Source of the DNA: Halorarum salinum
GTDB lineage: Archaea; Halobacteriota; Halobacteria; Halobacteriales; Haloferacaceae
Direction of reading: 5' to 3'
Assembly (NCBI RefSeq): GCF_013402875.1
Contig: NZ_CP058579.1
Coordinates: 3,782,001 to 3,846,000 of the forward strand
DNA: 64,000 bases
Both the position numbers and the translations under genes were made by a program. Each line of letters begins with the position of its first letter. Positions within the stretch are counted from its first letter, which is position 1. Positions 8,227 to 16,405 of this stretch are shown here, piece after piece. The notes below the pieces were generated by a model. That model searched no databases and was not told the DNA's origin. It saw only the letters and a list, made by a program, of their open reading frames with translations.

Positions 8227-9978
8227 ATGTCCATCCGGACTCGACGCACGGTCCTCGCATCGCTAGGCGCGCTCGCGGGTGTGAGCGTCGCCGGTCAATC
8301 ACTCGCCGCGGACGGAACGAACGAGGCCGGTTCCGACGCGAGCGAGCCCTCCGAGCAGTCCCTCGACTGGTCGACCCGCCGCGCCGGACCAGGTCGGACG
8401 GGGAGCGTCCCCGCCGACGCCGCCCCGGGCGGCGAGTACGCCGCCGAAGCGTGGACGGCGGGATCGGGGGAGTTCGTCTTCGTGGAGGAACCGATCGTCG
8501 CCGACGGCACCGTCTACCGCCCGTTCATGATCGACGACGTGTCGTTCCGCGGCGGCGTCGTCGCGTTCGACGCCGAGACGGGCGAGGAACGCTGGCGACA
8601 CGTCTCGGCCTACTACTCGCAGAATGACGGCTGGCCGACCGGAATCGGGCGCGTCAACTCGGCGCCGACGGTCGCCGCCGGTCGGCTCTACCTGACGAGC
8701 AGAGCCGGAACCAGCGACGCCGAATACGGCGGCCTCCACGCGCTCGACGCGGAGACGGGGGAGGTGGCGTGGAGCGAGACCGATCGGGGGTGGAACGGAT
8801 CCCCGCTGTACGCCGACGGTACCCTGTACGTCACAGCCGCCCCCGGGGAGGACGTCCACGCGCTGGACCCGGCGACCGGCGAGACACGCTGGCGCACCGA
8901 CGACTCGTACTCCAGCGGGTACGTCGGGTTCGCGGACGACACGCTCCTCGGGAGCCGCTACCCCGCCTCCGGGGACGCCGACGCGGACCCCGAGGTCGTC
9001 GGCTGGAACCCCGACGACGGGAGCATCCGGTGGGCCACGACGGCCGACGAGGACGTTCCCGTCGGGGGCGGCGCCATCGAGGGCGACGCCGTCTTCTCCA
9101 CCGTCGGAGCCACACCCGACGACGAGGACCGGGCAAACGAGGTGGTAGCGTGGTCTCCGAGGGAGGGGAGCGTACGCTGGCGGACGACGCTCACGCCCGA
9201 CGGCGAGGACCCCGAACCGCTCGTCAGCGCCCCGGCCGTCGCCGACGGGACCGTCTACGTCCACGTCGGCCCCAGAACCAGCCGCCGGGACCAGCACGAG
9301 CGGAGCCGCGACCCCCTGTCGACCGCGTACGCGCTCGACGCTGCGACGGGAGAGATCGAGTGGACGTACGACGCGCCGACCGTCCTCCTCGGCGACCCCA
9401 GCGTCGCCGGCGACACGGTGTACGTCGGCGGCCACGCCGTCCAGAAGAAGGAGAAGCAGGGACCCTCCACCATCCGCCGGTACCCCACCGTCCACGCGCT
9501 GGCCGCGGGGGACGGTAGCGAGCGCTGGAGCTACCTCCTCCGGGCCGAGAGCGACGACGTCAGGATGGCGATGACGCCCGCCGTCGCCGACGGCCGCGTG
9601 TACGCCGGGATCCACGACTACGGGTACGAGCAGTCCGACGGCGTCTTCGCGCTGGAGGCGAGCGACGTCGCGCCCGACTCGGCGAACCTGCCGATCTCCT
9701 CGGACGCGCCGGTCGCCCGTATCGCGACCGACCCCGAGGACGCCGAGAGCCGGACCCTCGACGGCGGGACCACCGTCACGCTGGACGGCTCCGCCTCTGC
9801 GGGCGAGGTGGAGACCTACGAGTGGCGGGTCGGCGAGAGCGGCTCGTTCGAGGCCGGCGATCCGTCGATCGACGTGACGCTGGACTTCTGCGGGTCGATC
9901 GAGGTCTCCCTCCGCGTGACCGGTCCGGACGGCGGGGAGAGCACCGCGTCCGCGACGCTCTCGACCGTGGAGGGGTAG
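8227..9978 (+). CDS. Secreted PQQ-type beta-propeller protein with PKD-like domain
   Basis: A 583-residue exported protein. The N-terminus has a Tat motif (TRRTVLASLGALAG) and a small-residue cleavage region (VAGQSLA). At least seven repeats of the PQQ-propeller signature follow, for example AFDAETGEERWRH, ALDAETGEVAWSE, ALDPATGETRWRT and ALDAATGEIEWTY, indicating a 7- or 8-bladed propeller over about residues 45-490. The last 90 residues resemble a PKD/immunoglobulin-like domain (VTLDGSASAGEVETYEWRV). Such proteins act as surface binding scaffolds; no quinoprotein dehydrogenase active site is evident, so enzyme activity is not claimed. A box (gatttaacgg, about 8173-8182) lies upstream. Confidence 0.85.
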   Translation: MSIRTRRTVLASLGALAGVSVAGQSLAADGTNEAGSDASEPSEQSLDWSTRRAGPGRTGSVPADAAPGGEYAAEAWTAGSGEFVFVEEPIVADGTVYRPFMIDDVSFRGGVVAFDAETGEERWRHVSAYYSQNDGWPTGIGRVNSAPTVAAGRLYLTSRAGTSDAEYGGLHALDAETGEVAWSETDRGWNGSPLYADGTLYVTAAPGEDVHALDPATGETRWRTDDSYSSGYVGFADDTLLGSRYPASGDADADPEVVGWNPDDGSIRWATTADEDVPVGGGAIEGDAVFSTVGATPDDEDRANEVVAWSPREGSVRWRTTLTPDGEDPEPLVSAPAVADGTVYVHVGPRTSRRDQHERSRDPLSTAYALDAATGEIEWTYDAPTVLLGDPSVAGDTVYVGGHAVQKKEKQGPSTIRRYPTVHALAAGDGSERWSYLLRAESDDVRMAMTPAVADGRVYAGIHDYGYEQSDGVFALEASDVAPDSANLPISSDAPVARIATDPEDAESRTLDGGTTVTLDGSASAGEVETYEWRVGESGSFEAGDPSIDVTLDFCGSIEVSLRVTGPDGGESTASATLSTVEG

Positions 9979-10142
9979 GGCCGGCAACGTTCCCCGCGGT
10001 TCTCGATCCTGGCCGGGCGGCCTTCCCCCTCGGTGACCGGGATTCCGGAGGAAGCGCACTCCTGCACGGCGCCCGACGGCCGGGCACGGGCGTTCGATCC
10101 GCCCAGTCGCGAACGCGACGGCAAACCTCGCCACCGTAGAAG

Positions 10143-10150
10143 ACTTATCA
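10143..10150 (+). promoter_or_regulatory. TATA box (box A) of the homoserine dehydrogenase operon
   Basis: The sequence acttatca with TTAT at 10145-10148 lies 27-30 bases before the ATG at 10175. This is the spacing of an archaeal TATA box to its transcription start, so the transcript is predicted to begin at or next to that ATG. The first codons translated would then be those of the small leader ORF, 141 bases before the ACT gene. Confidence 0.55.
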
Positions 10151-10174
10151 CCTCCCCACCCCCACGAACCGACC

Positions 10175-10315
10175 ATGCCAAGTGGCACGACCCACGGTCG
10201 GCGCGACGGCTGCGAACGACGGCACCAGCCCCGCACGTCGACAACAATCATCGGGTCGGCCACGACGGACGGAACCCGGATCGGACCGGCGGACGCGCTC
10301 CGGGGGGCGAGTTAG
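10175..10315 (+). CDS. Putative Thr/Ile-rich leader peptide of the hom operon
   Basis: A 46-codon ORF, 8 Thr and 3 Ile, with the run TSTTIIGSATTDGTRI at residues 21-36. Two successive Thr codons are ACA, unusual in this GC-rich genome, and are followed by two ATC Ile codons. The ATG lies 27-30 bases after a TATA box (leaderless). The TAG at 10313-10315 is directly followed by the ATG of the ACT gene, which favours coupled translation. The start codon is embedded in a short inverted repeat (tgcca-ag-tggca, 10176-10187). The Thr/Ile run resembles bacterial ThrL leader peptides ahead of homoserine dehydrogenase genes; attenuation here is inference. It could instead be an incidental ORF within a 5' UTR. 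Confidence 0.5.
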   Translation: MPSGTTHGRRDGCERRHQPRTSTTIIGSATTDGTRIGPADALRGAS

Positions 10316-10984
10316 ATGACCCCCGAACCGGCGTCCGCCCACGGCGAGCGCCCGCCGTCGGGGAGGACCGTGCTGACCGACGGCGGCCCCGGACGCGACG
10401 ACGCGTCGGGTGCCGACGGCGACGGCCCGAAGGGCGACCCCGCCGAGACCCAGGCCGACGGCGGCGACGCCCCCGTCGCCCACACCATCCGCCTCGAACT
10501 CGTCGACGAACCCGGCCAGCTGCTCGCGGCGCTGAAGCCCATCGCCGAGCACGGCGGCAACCTCCTGTCGGTGTTCCACGAGCGCGGGAACATCACGCCG
10601 CGCGGGCACATCCCCGTGGCCGTCGACATCGAGTGTCCGCCCGACCGGTTCGACACCATCCTCGAGGCGCTGCGCGAGAACGGCGTGAACGTCACCCGCG
10701 CCGGCGCCGAGGAGTTCGGCGCCGAGGTGACCGTCGTGCTCGTCGGGCACCTCATCGACACCGACCTCTCGGACACCCTCCGCCGGCTGGCCGACTGCGC
10801 GAACGCGACCGTCGCCGACCTGGAACTGTCCGCGCCCGCGGGCGCCGGGAGCGACGAACAGTCGAGCGCTCGCCTGCGCCTCCGCGCGCGGGAGGGCGAG
10901 ACGCGCGAGGTGCTCGACACCGTCCGGTCGGTCGCCGGGGAGAAGGGGATCCACGTCATCGAGCCGATGGAGGGGGGCCAATGA
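10316..10984 (+). CDS. ACT-domain amino-acid-binding regulatory protein
   Basis: A 222-residue protein. Residues about 55-130 form an ACT domain (HTIRLELVDEPGQLLAALKP followed by GGNLLSVFHERGN), and about 140-215 a second related domain with EVTVVLVGHLIDTD. ACT domains bind amino acids and tune linked enzymes. The gene overlaps hom by four bases (ATGA), so the pair is translationally coupled. The inference is that it senses threonine, isoleucine or a related product and acts on homoserine dehydrogenase, which here lacks its own ACT domain. The first 50 residues are low-complexity (Gly/Asp/Pro) and may be disordered; a later start is possible, but ATG 10316 abuts the leader ORF stop. Confidence 0.85.
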   Translation: MTPEPASAHGERPPSGRTVLTDGGPGRDDASGADGDGPKGDPAETQADGGDAPVAHTIRLELVDEPGQLLAALKPIAEHGGNLLSVFHERGNITPRGHIPVAVDIECPPDRFDTILEALRENGVNVTRAGAEEFGAEVTVVLVGHLIDTDLSDTLRRLADCANATVADLELSAPAGAGSDEQSSARLRLRAREGETREVLDTVRSVAGEKGIHVIEPMEGGQ

Positions 10985-11958
10985 CGCGGCTCGCCGTCCT
11001 CGGCGCCGGCGCCGTCGGCCGCTCCGTGGCGGAGCTCGCGGCCGAGTATGGCCACACCGTCACCGCGCTCGCCGACTCGACCACCGCGACGGTCGACCCC
11101 GAGGGCGTGGACGTGGCCGCCGCGCTCGCCGACAAGGGAGCGGGCGCGGGGCTCGGCGACGCCGACCCGGCCGACGCGCTGTCGGCCGAGTACGACGTGC
11201 TCGTCGAGGCGACGCCGACGACGCTCGGGGACGCCGAGCCCGCGTTCTCGCACCTCCGGACGGCCCTGGAGCGGGACGGACACGTCGTGCTCGCGAACAA
11301 GGGCCCCGTCGCCGAGCGCTACGCCGACGTCCGCGCGCTCGAGGCCGAGAGCGCCGGCGAGGTGCTGTTCGAGGCGACCGTCGGGGGCGCGATCCCGGCG
11401 CTCGCGACCGTCGACGACCTCGGCCCCGAACGGGTCGAGGCCGTCAGGGGCGTGCTCAACGGAACGGCGAACTTCGTGCTCTCCCGGATGGCCGCCGAGG
11501 GGCTCGACTACGACCACGTGCTCGCGGAGGCCCAGGACCTCGGCGTCGCCGAGGCCGACCCGTCCTTCGACGTGGAGGGGACCGACGCGGCGCTGAAGTG
11601 CGTCATCCTCGCGAACGTGCTCCGTGAGGCCGACTGCGGCTCGATCGAGGAGCTTCGGGAGCGGGAGCTCTCGCTCGCGGACGCGACCGTCGACGGCATC
11701 CGGAACGTCACCGGGAGCGCGCTGGAACTCGCGAGCAACGACGGCCGGACGGTCAGGCTCATCGGCGAGGCGACGCGCGAGGGCGTTCGCGTGGGTCCGC
11801 GGCTGGTCCCGGAGAACGGCACCCTCGCGGTGTCGGGCACGCGGAACATCGTCGAGATCGACGCGAGGTACGCCGGCAACCTGGCCATCTCGGGTGCGGG
11901 GGCCGGGGGGGAGGAGACCGCTAGCGCGGTGCTCTCGGACGTCGGTCGGCTGGGGTAG
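10981..11958 (+). CDS. hom: Homoserine dehydrogenase
   Basis: Reduces aspartate semialdehyde to homoserine, the branch to threonine, methionine and isoleucine. 325 residues: Rossmann NAD(P)-binding motif GAGAVGRS at about 7-14, the active-site region VLANKGPVAERY (about 102-113), ATVGGAIPAL (about 129-138) and the substrate segment GVLNGTANFVLSRM (about 159-172). The C-terminal ACT domain of many bacterial enzymes is missing; regulation may be supplied by the ACT protein encoded just upstream (4-base overlap). A lysine in the LKCVILAN segment (about 204) corresponds to the conserved catalytic region. Confidence 0.95.
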   Translation: MTRLAVLGAGAVGRSVAELAAEYGHTVTALADSTTATVDPEGVDVAAALADKGAGAGLGDADPADALSAEYDVLVEATPTTLGDAEPAFSHLRTALERDGHVVLANKGPVAERYADVRALEAESAGEVLFEATVGGAIPALATVDDLGPERVEAVRGVLNGTANFVLSRMAAEGLDYDHVLAEAQDLGVAEADPSFDVEGTDAALKCVILANVLREADCGSIEELRERELSLADATVDGIRNVTGSALELASNDGRTVRLIGEATREGVRVGPRLVPENGTLAVSGTRNIVEIDARYAGNLAISGAGAGGEETASAVLSDVGRLG

Positions 11959-12161
11959 GGTCGAGCGCGCCGGAGCCCGGCACCGTCGGTTCCGGTGTGA
12001 CGCCCGTCGAGAACGCCGGGGGAGACGCCGTCTCTCGAGCGGAACGGAACCCGGCGGACGACGAACGACGAGGGACCCACCGTGAGAGCCGAACGCACGG
12101 GAGACCGACGCACGGAAAATCGCAAGACGGCGCCGCGACGGGTCGTGTCGCGTATCGAAAT

Positions 12162-12171
12162 GGTTTTAGGG
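12162..12171 (+). promoter_or_regulatory. TATA box of the EF-1A gene
   Basis: ggttttaggg preceded by cgaaa (a BRE-like element) about 50-59 bases ahead of the EF-1A ATG at 12221, giving a predicted 5' UTR of roughly 25-30 bases. The remainder of the 262-base gap after hom (11959-12220) shows no gene. Confidence 0.5.
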
Positions 12172-12220
12172 CAATCGGACGAACGAAACCTCACAGAGCG
12201 CCTTAGCGCGTGAATCCACA

Positions 12221-13489
12221 ATGAGCCAAGACAAACCCCACCAGAACCTGGCCATCATCGGCCACGTCGACCACGGGAAGTCCACGCTCGTGGGTCGCCT
12301 CCTCTTCGAGACCGGGAGCGTCCCCGAGCACGTCATCGAGCAGTATCGAGAGGAGGCCGAGGAGAAGGGCAAGGGCGGCTTCGAGTTCGCCTACGTCATG
12401 GACAACCTGGCCGAGGAGCGCGAGCGCGGCGTCACCATCGACATCGCCCACCAGGAGTTCACGACCGACGACTACTACTTCACCATCGTCGACTGCCCGG
12501 GCCACCGTGACTTCGTGAAGAACATGATCACGGGCGCCTCCCAGGCCGACAACGCGGTGCTCGTCGTCGCGGCCGACGACGGCGTCGCCCCCCAGACCCG
12601 CGAGCACGTCTTCCTCGCCCGCACGCTCGGCATCAACGAACTCATCGTCGCCGTCAACAAGATGGACGTCGTCGACTACTCGCAGGACACCTACGACGAG
12701 GTCGTCTCCGAGGTCGAGGACCTCCTCAACCAGGTCCGCTTCGGCACCGAGGACGCCTCGTTCATCCCGATCTCCGCCTTCGAGGGCGACAACATCGCCG
12801 AGCGCTCGGACGAGACGTCGTGGTACGACGGCGAGATCCTCCTCGAGGCGCTGAACAGCCTGCCGGAGACGGAGCCGCCGACGGACGCGCCGCTCCGCCT
12901 GCCGATCCAGGACGTCTACACCATCTCGGGCATCGGGACGGTTCCGGTCGGCCGCATCGAGACCGGCGAGATGTCCCCCGGCGACAACGTCTCCTTCCAG
13001 CCCAGCGACGTGGGCGGGGAAGTGAAGACCGTCGAGATGCACCACGAGGAGGTCGACTACGCGGGCCCGGGCGACAACGTCGGGTTCAACGTCCGCGGCA
13101 TCGGCAAGGACGACATCCGCCGCGGCGACGTCTGCGGCCCCGCCGACGACCCGCCGACGGTCGCCGAGACGTTCCAGGCCCAGGTCGTCGTCATGCAGCA
13201 CCCGTCCGTGATCACGGCGGGTTACACGCCGGTGTTCCACGCCCACACCGCGCAGGTGGCGTGTACGATCGAGTCGCTCGACCAGAAGCTCGACCCAGCC
13301 TCGGGCGAGGTCGCCGAGGAGAACCCGGACTTCATCAAGTCCGGCGACGCCGCGGTCGTCACCATCCGCCCGCAGAAGCCGCTCAGCATCGAACCGTCGA
13401 GCGAGATCCCGGAACTCGGCAGCTTCGCCGTCCGCGACATGGGTCAGACCATCGCGGCCGGCAAGGTGCTCAGCGTCGACGAGCGATAG
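12221..13489 (+). CDS. tuf: Translation elongation factor EF-1A
   Basis: GTPase that delivers aminoacyl-tRNA to the ribosomal A site. Full length, 422 residues: P-loop GHVDHGKS at 14-21, switch [10 protein letters not shown] at about 91-98, guanine motif NKMD at about 146-149, then domains II and III. The stop TAG is directly followed by the ATG of the uS10 gene (TAGATG, 13487-13492), so the two are coupled in an operon, as is common in archaea where S10 accompanies EF-1A. Confidence 0.98.
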   Translation: MSQDKPHQNLAIIGHVDHGKSTLVGRLLFETGSVPEHVIEQYREEAEEKGKGGFEFAYVMDNLAEERERGVTIDIAHQEFTTDDYYFTIVDCPGHRDFVKNMITGASQADNAVLVVAADDGVAPQTREHVFLARTLGINELIVAVNKMDVVDYSQDTYDEVVSEVEDLLNQVRFGTEDASFIPISAFEGDNIAERSDETSWYDGEILLEALNSLPETEPPTDAPLRLPIQDVYTISGIGTVPVGRIETGEMSPGDNVSFQPSDVGGEVKTVEMHHEEVDYAGPGDNVGFNVRGIGKDDIRRGDVCGPADDPPTVAETFQAQVVVMQHPSVITAGYTPVFHAHTAQVACTIESLDQKLDPASGEVAEENPDFIKSGDAAVVTIRPQKPLSIEPSSEIPELGSFAVRDMGQTIAAGKVLSVDER

Positions 13490-13804
13490 ATGCCGGACCA
13501 GCAGGCGCGCGTCCGACTCGCGGGCACGGCCCCGGAGGACCTGGACGACATCTGTGACGACGTCCGGGAGATCGCGGACAAGACCGGCGTCGCGCTGTCG
13601 GGACCGATCCCGCTCCCGACGAAGACGCTGGAGGTTCCGACCCGGAAGTCCCCCGACGGCGAAGGCACCGCCACGTGGGAGCACTGGGAGATGCGCGTCC
13701 ACAAGCGGCTCATCGACATCGACGCCGACGAACGCGCGCTCCGGCAGCTGATGCGGATTCAGGTGCCGAACGACGTCAGCATCGAGATCGTCCTCGAGGA
13801 CTGA
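13490..13804 (+). CDS. rpsJ: 30S ribosomal protein uS10
   Basis: Small-subunit ribosomal protein near the head of the 30S particle. 104 residues, the usual archaeal length, with the conserved core [18 protein letters not shown] (about 39-56), the [13 protein letters not shown] motif and the ending [13 protein letters not shown]. It starts immediately after the EF-1A stop codon, so expression is tied to EF-1A. Confidence 0.97.
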   Translation: MPDQQARVRLAGTAPEDLDDICDDVREIADKTGVALSGPIPLPTKTLEVPTRKSPDGEGTATWEHWEMRVHKRLIDIDADERALRQLMRIQVPNDVSIEIVLED

Positions 13805-13981
13805 CGCACCGCTAAGGCGCACGGACGCCCGACCCGTTTCTCACCTCTTTCGACCGCCGAGCGGCACCGTTCGGTCGATCGGCGAGAGCCGCTCCCGGCC
13901 GGCCGATCGGCGACTCCCCAGAGGGAGCGTCCACCGCCCGCAGCCGGGGGCTTTTCGTTCCCGTGTCACGGATAGTCGGCA

Positions 13982-14599
13982 ATGTCCCCCACGTCGGGAA
14001 CCGACGCAGGCGGTGGGCGCGCCGGACGGTCCGTCCTCCTCGGGAACCCGGTCGTCGAGACGCTCGCCGCGATGGTTCTCATGTCGACGCTGACCTGGAT
14101 CGGCTCCCTCGTCGGGCTCGTCGGGCTGTTCGCGCTCGCGCCGCCCGTCCACCGGCCGCCCTGGGGGCTCCTCACGAGCGTCTACGCCCACGCCGGCCCG
14201 GGCCACCTGCTCTCGAACGCGGTCGTGGTCGCGCTCGCCGGCGGCCTGATCGCCCGGGCCACGACCCGGCTCCGCTTTCACGCCTTCTTCGTCGCGACGG
14301 GGGTGCTGGCGGGGCTCGCGCAGGTGTGGCTCGGCGGGCTACTCGGCCGGACGGGGGCGGTGCTGGGCGCCAGCGGGGCCGCGTTCGCGCTGGTCGGCTA
14401 CCTGCTCGCGGCGAACCCGGTCTCGTCCGGGGTGCTCGACCGGCTCCGACTCCCCCCGCGGGTCGTCGTCGTGGTCGCCGGCCTGATCGCCGGCGGACTG
14501 ACGCTCGCGTTCAGCCCGGCGGGGAGCGCGCTCGTCGCCCACTTCTCCGGCGCGACGCTCGGCCTGCTCGCGGGGCGACTCGGGCTGTTGCGGGTGTGA
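13982..14599 (+). CDS. Rhomboid-family intramembrane serine protease
   Basis: Polytopic membrane protein of 205 residues with about six hydrophobic helices. The catalytic serine is in GASGAAFALVG (GxSx motif, about residues 124-134); the partner histidine is in ALVAHFSGATLGLLAGR near the C-terminus. The HLLSN segment (about 75-79) matches the conserved H-x-x-x-N of rhomboids that stabilises the oxyanion. Rhomboids cut membrane-spanning substrates; the substrate here is unknown. The tRNA-Ala gene follows after 64 bases. Confidence 0.85.
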   Translation: MSPTSGTDAGGGRAGRSVLLGNPVVETLAAMVLMSTLTWIGSLVGLVGLFALAPPVHRPPWGLLTSVYAHAGPGHLLSNAVVVALAGGLIARATTRLRFHAFFVATGVLAGLAQVWLGGLLGRTGAVLGASGAAFALVGYLLAANPVSSGVLDRLRLPPRVVVVVAGLIAGGLTLAFSPAGSALVAHFSGATLGLLAGRLGLLRV

Positions 14600-14631
14600 G
14601 TCGGTGCCGAACCGGAGGGGGAAACGGAACC

Positions 14632-14639
14632 CTCAAGTG
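14632..14639 (+). promoter_or_regulatory. Box A-like element of tRNA-Ala
   Basis: ctcaagtg centred about 28 bases ahead of the tRNA 5' end resembles the haloarchaeal tRNA promoter consensus (cttaagt). It is a weak match but correctly spaced. Confidence 0.3.
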
Positions 14640-14663
14640 GACGCCAGCGGTTCGTTCGTGTGC

Positions 14664-14735
14664 GGGCTCGTAGATCAGCGGTAGATCGCTTCCTTCGCAA
14701 GGAAGAGGCCCTGGGTTCAAATCCCAGCGAGTCCA
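14664..14735 (+). tRNA. tRNA-Ala (anticodon CGC)
   Basis: 72 nucleotides. The acceptor stem gggctcg/cgagtcc includes one G-U pair, with discriminator A at 14735. The anticodon stem is cttcc/ggaag around the loop ttcgcaa (anticodon CGC, reading GCG). The T-arm is ctggg-ttcaaat-cccag. CCA is not encoded. No intron. The 3' side borders an AT-rich segment of foreign-looking genes, so this tRNA is a plausible insertion target, although no duplicated 3' end was found downstream. Confidence 0.97.
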
Positions 14736-14755
14736 TCCTCGCAGTTCCCGTTTCC

Positions 14756-15087
14756 TTAGAAGCCTGTAGTAGCGTCTGAGGTAGTCTCTCGCGGGTCCTC
14801 CGATTCGCTTTTTCCACCCTTCGTGTTCGCCAGTTGGTCACGGCTGGCGACGGGCGAACCCCGCCGCCGTTGACTCGGTTCCGTTCATCCTCAGGGAACC
14901 CGATATCGACCAGCGCCATCAAGAGTTCGTCGACGATCTCCTCGAGGACCTGGACGCCAGTCTCGAAGCCGAGTCGTTCCAGCGACTGCCGTCGCTCGAA
15001 CCGGACTGAGAACTCGAAGCCCTCATCGATTTGGATGGTGAGGAGCATTCGCCCAGAGACGGCGGTGTCGATATGGTTTCGCTGCAT
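14756..15087 (-). pseudogene. Frameshifted remnant of an unknown small gene
   Basis: The first part (MLLTIQIDEGFEFSVRF, then LEEIVDELLMALVDIGFPED) has the GC-ending codons of a true gene. The frame then runs on into the reverse complement of the tRNA-Ala. A shift of frame near 14865 would instead give the tail SRDQLANTKGGKSESEDPRE and a stop at 14756-14758. I read this as a small protein broken by one frameshift at a tract of c and g. No family is recognised. It overlaps the 5' end of the C2H2 ORF on the other strand by 15 bases. Confidence 0.35.
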
Positions 15088-15321
15088 CTGCCGGTGGAGC
15101 GTGTGCTCGAGGAGACGCGGCTGTCACAACCGCTACAGAAGGGTGAGATCTGGGGTTGTCGGAAGTGTAACGTCGCTATGCATAATCCCGAGATGATGGC
15201 CAGTCATTTTGTCGATCACGAGTTTGAAGACCCAGGAAATGTTGACCGGGTATTGAAATGTAAATACTATAATGATTCTCCTCGCAAATTGGTTTGTCAT
15301 AGCGACTCATATCTATGTTAG
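15073..15321 (+). CDS. Small C2H2-type zinc finger protein
   Basis: An 82-residue ORF from ATG 15073. It contains a canonical C2H2 spacing: the cysteines of CRKC, then 12 residues, His, three residues, His (CRKC...SHFVDH). Two further cysteines (KCKYY and KLVCHSDSYLC) lie in the tail. C2H2 fingers do occur in haloarchaea and their viruses, usually in tiny proteins. Base composition falls from GC-rich at the 5' end to AT-rich at the 3' end, so the gene may straddle an insertion junction. A start 42 bases upstream (15031) is also possible. The role is probably nucleic-acid binding, untested. Confidence 0.5.
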   Translation: MVSLHLPVERVLEETRLSQPLQKGEIWGCRKCNVAMHNPEMMASHFVDHEFEDPGNVDRVLKCKYYNDSPRKLVCHSDSYLC

Positions 15322-16268
15322 TTATATTTCTCATCTATTTGTTTATAGAATCTTGCTGTAGGGCGGCTGATTAATTCTCCCAATAACTCATCTACCAATT
15401 CAATCCCCTCAATCACTGAGTTATAGAATTCCTCAAAGTCGTCAATATTCACTACGTCATCCCGTTTTGTAACGTAGTGACTTACGTCGTCTCTTGATTC
15501 AACGACCTGACTTCTTATGCTATTGATATCGAAATCGTCACTAGCTGCATACTTATTCTCCAGGTCAGTCAAGATTGAACTTGCACTGGTATGATCACGA
15601 TCGTAATCCTTCCCGTCGATGTATGAATTGATGTATTCTGCTCCAACCTCTTCGATCATAGTAGTACATGCAATCGTGGCAACTATCAGTGGAGGATGGG
15701 CTATATAGGGAAATGCTGCGGTTGTAAAGCTCTCAAATCTGTGCTCGCTCTGAAGATTCGCCCCAAATCGATTTGCCTGATGCAATGCCTCATGAGTCCA
15801 TAATATCCAGAGATATGTATGAATGAATAATCGAATCCGTGGTAAAATTGTCCGAGAGTAGTTCAATCCAGCTTTAGCTAATTCTTCATATTCATCATGG
15901 CCGCCAAATACAGCTTCGGACCCAAATTGTTCAATCCTATCTTCAAATCCATTCAGCTGTGGTTCCACTTCGTCTTTTAATTTTATTGAGTTTAGAACTC
16001 CACCACTAATCTGAACTGGGTTTGCTGGATCGATTAGCCTTCCAGCAGTTTCAGATTCAGTTCTAATTTGCCGGTGGTAGTTTTTGATAGCTTCGTTGAC
16101 GCTTGTCCTTGTAAATTTGCTCAGTTCATAGGACTCTCTGACAATAGAAACTAGCCACTGGTTCTCTGATTTTTGGTACTTCACCTTTTGTTCAGGAAAT
16201 TCCTCTTCCTGATCCATTCGCCAATCAAGACAGAATCGAATTGCCTCCAGATGGCCGAAATCAATCAT
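15318..16268 (-). CDS. Unknown AT-rich gene; HEPN-like C-terminal domain
   Basis: A 316-residue, mostly helical protein with no signal peptide. Its AT-rich codons set it apart from its neighbours, marking recent acquisition. The C-terminal 120 residues fit the HEPN pattern: a helix (LIVATIACTTMIEEVGAEYI, about 194-213), a segment with a LENKY turn (about 236-240), then ESRDDVSHY with Arg259 and His264 as an R-x4-H pair, the RNase motif of HEPN toxins and defence effectors (usually R-N-x3-H; here D follows R). The N-terminal half is unrecognised. The gene is alone, with no adjacent nucleotidyltransferase antitoxin. HEPN is an inference from motif and helix pattern only. Confidence 0.7.
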   Translation of the reverse strand: MIDFGHLEAIRFCLDWRMDQEEEFPEQKVKYQKSENQWLVSIVRESYELSKFTRTSVNEAIKNYHRQIRTESETAGRLIDPANPVQISGGVLNSIKLKDEVEPQLNGFEDRIEQFGSEAVFGGHDEYEELAKAGLNYSRTILPRIRLFIHTYLWILWTHEALHQANRFGANLQSEHRFESFTTAAFPYIAHPPLIVATIACTTMIEEVGAEYINSYIDGKDYDRDHTSASSILTDLENKYAASDDFDINSIRSQVVESRDDVSHYVTKRDDVVNIDDFEEFYNSVIEGIELVDELLGELISRPTARFYKQIDEKYN

Positions 16269-16405
16269 TAGGATTGCGTCTCTCTGCTCCTAATAAATAC
16301 TATTTGCTGTGACAGTAGAACTATCGATAATCAGTTGTCTCGCTTAGTCTGTCAGTTTCACCTTCACCGAACCGTGCTCAAACTCTAGTATCGCCGACTG
16401 GAGTC

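Noticed and set aside
10033-11958. A longer frame upstream of homoserine dehydrogenase
   Set aside because: The extension is Arg-rich shadow of the ACT gene; ATG 10981 gives the standard Rossmann start and an ATGA overlap.
14398-15087. A 229-residue minus-strand frame through tRNA-Ala
   Set aside because: It reads through the reverse complement of the tRNA; the resulting residues GFEPRASSLRRKRS are the familiar false translation of a tRNA T-arm. Only its first part is treated as a remnant.
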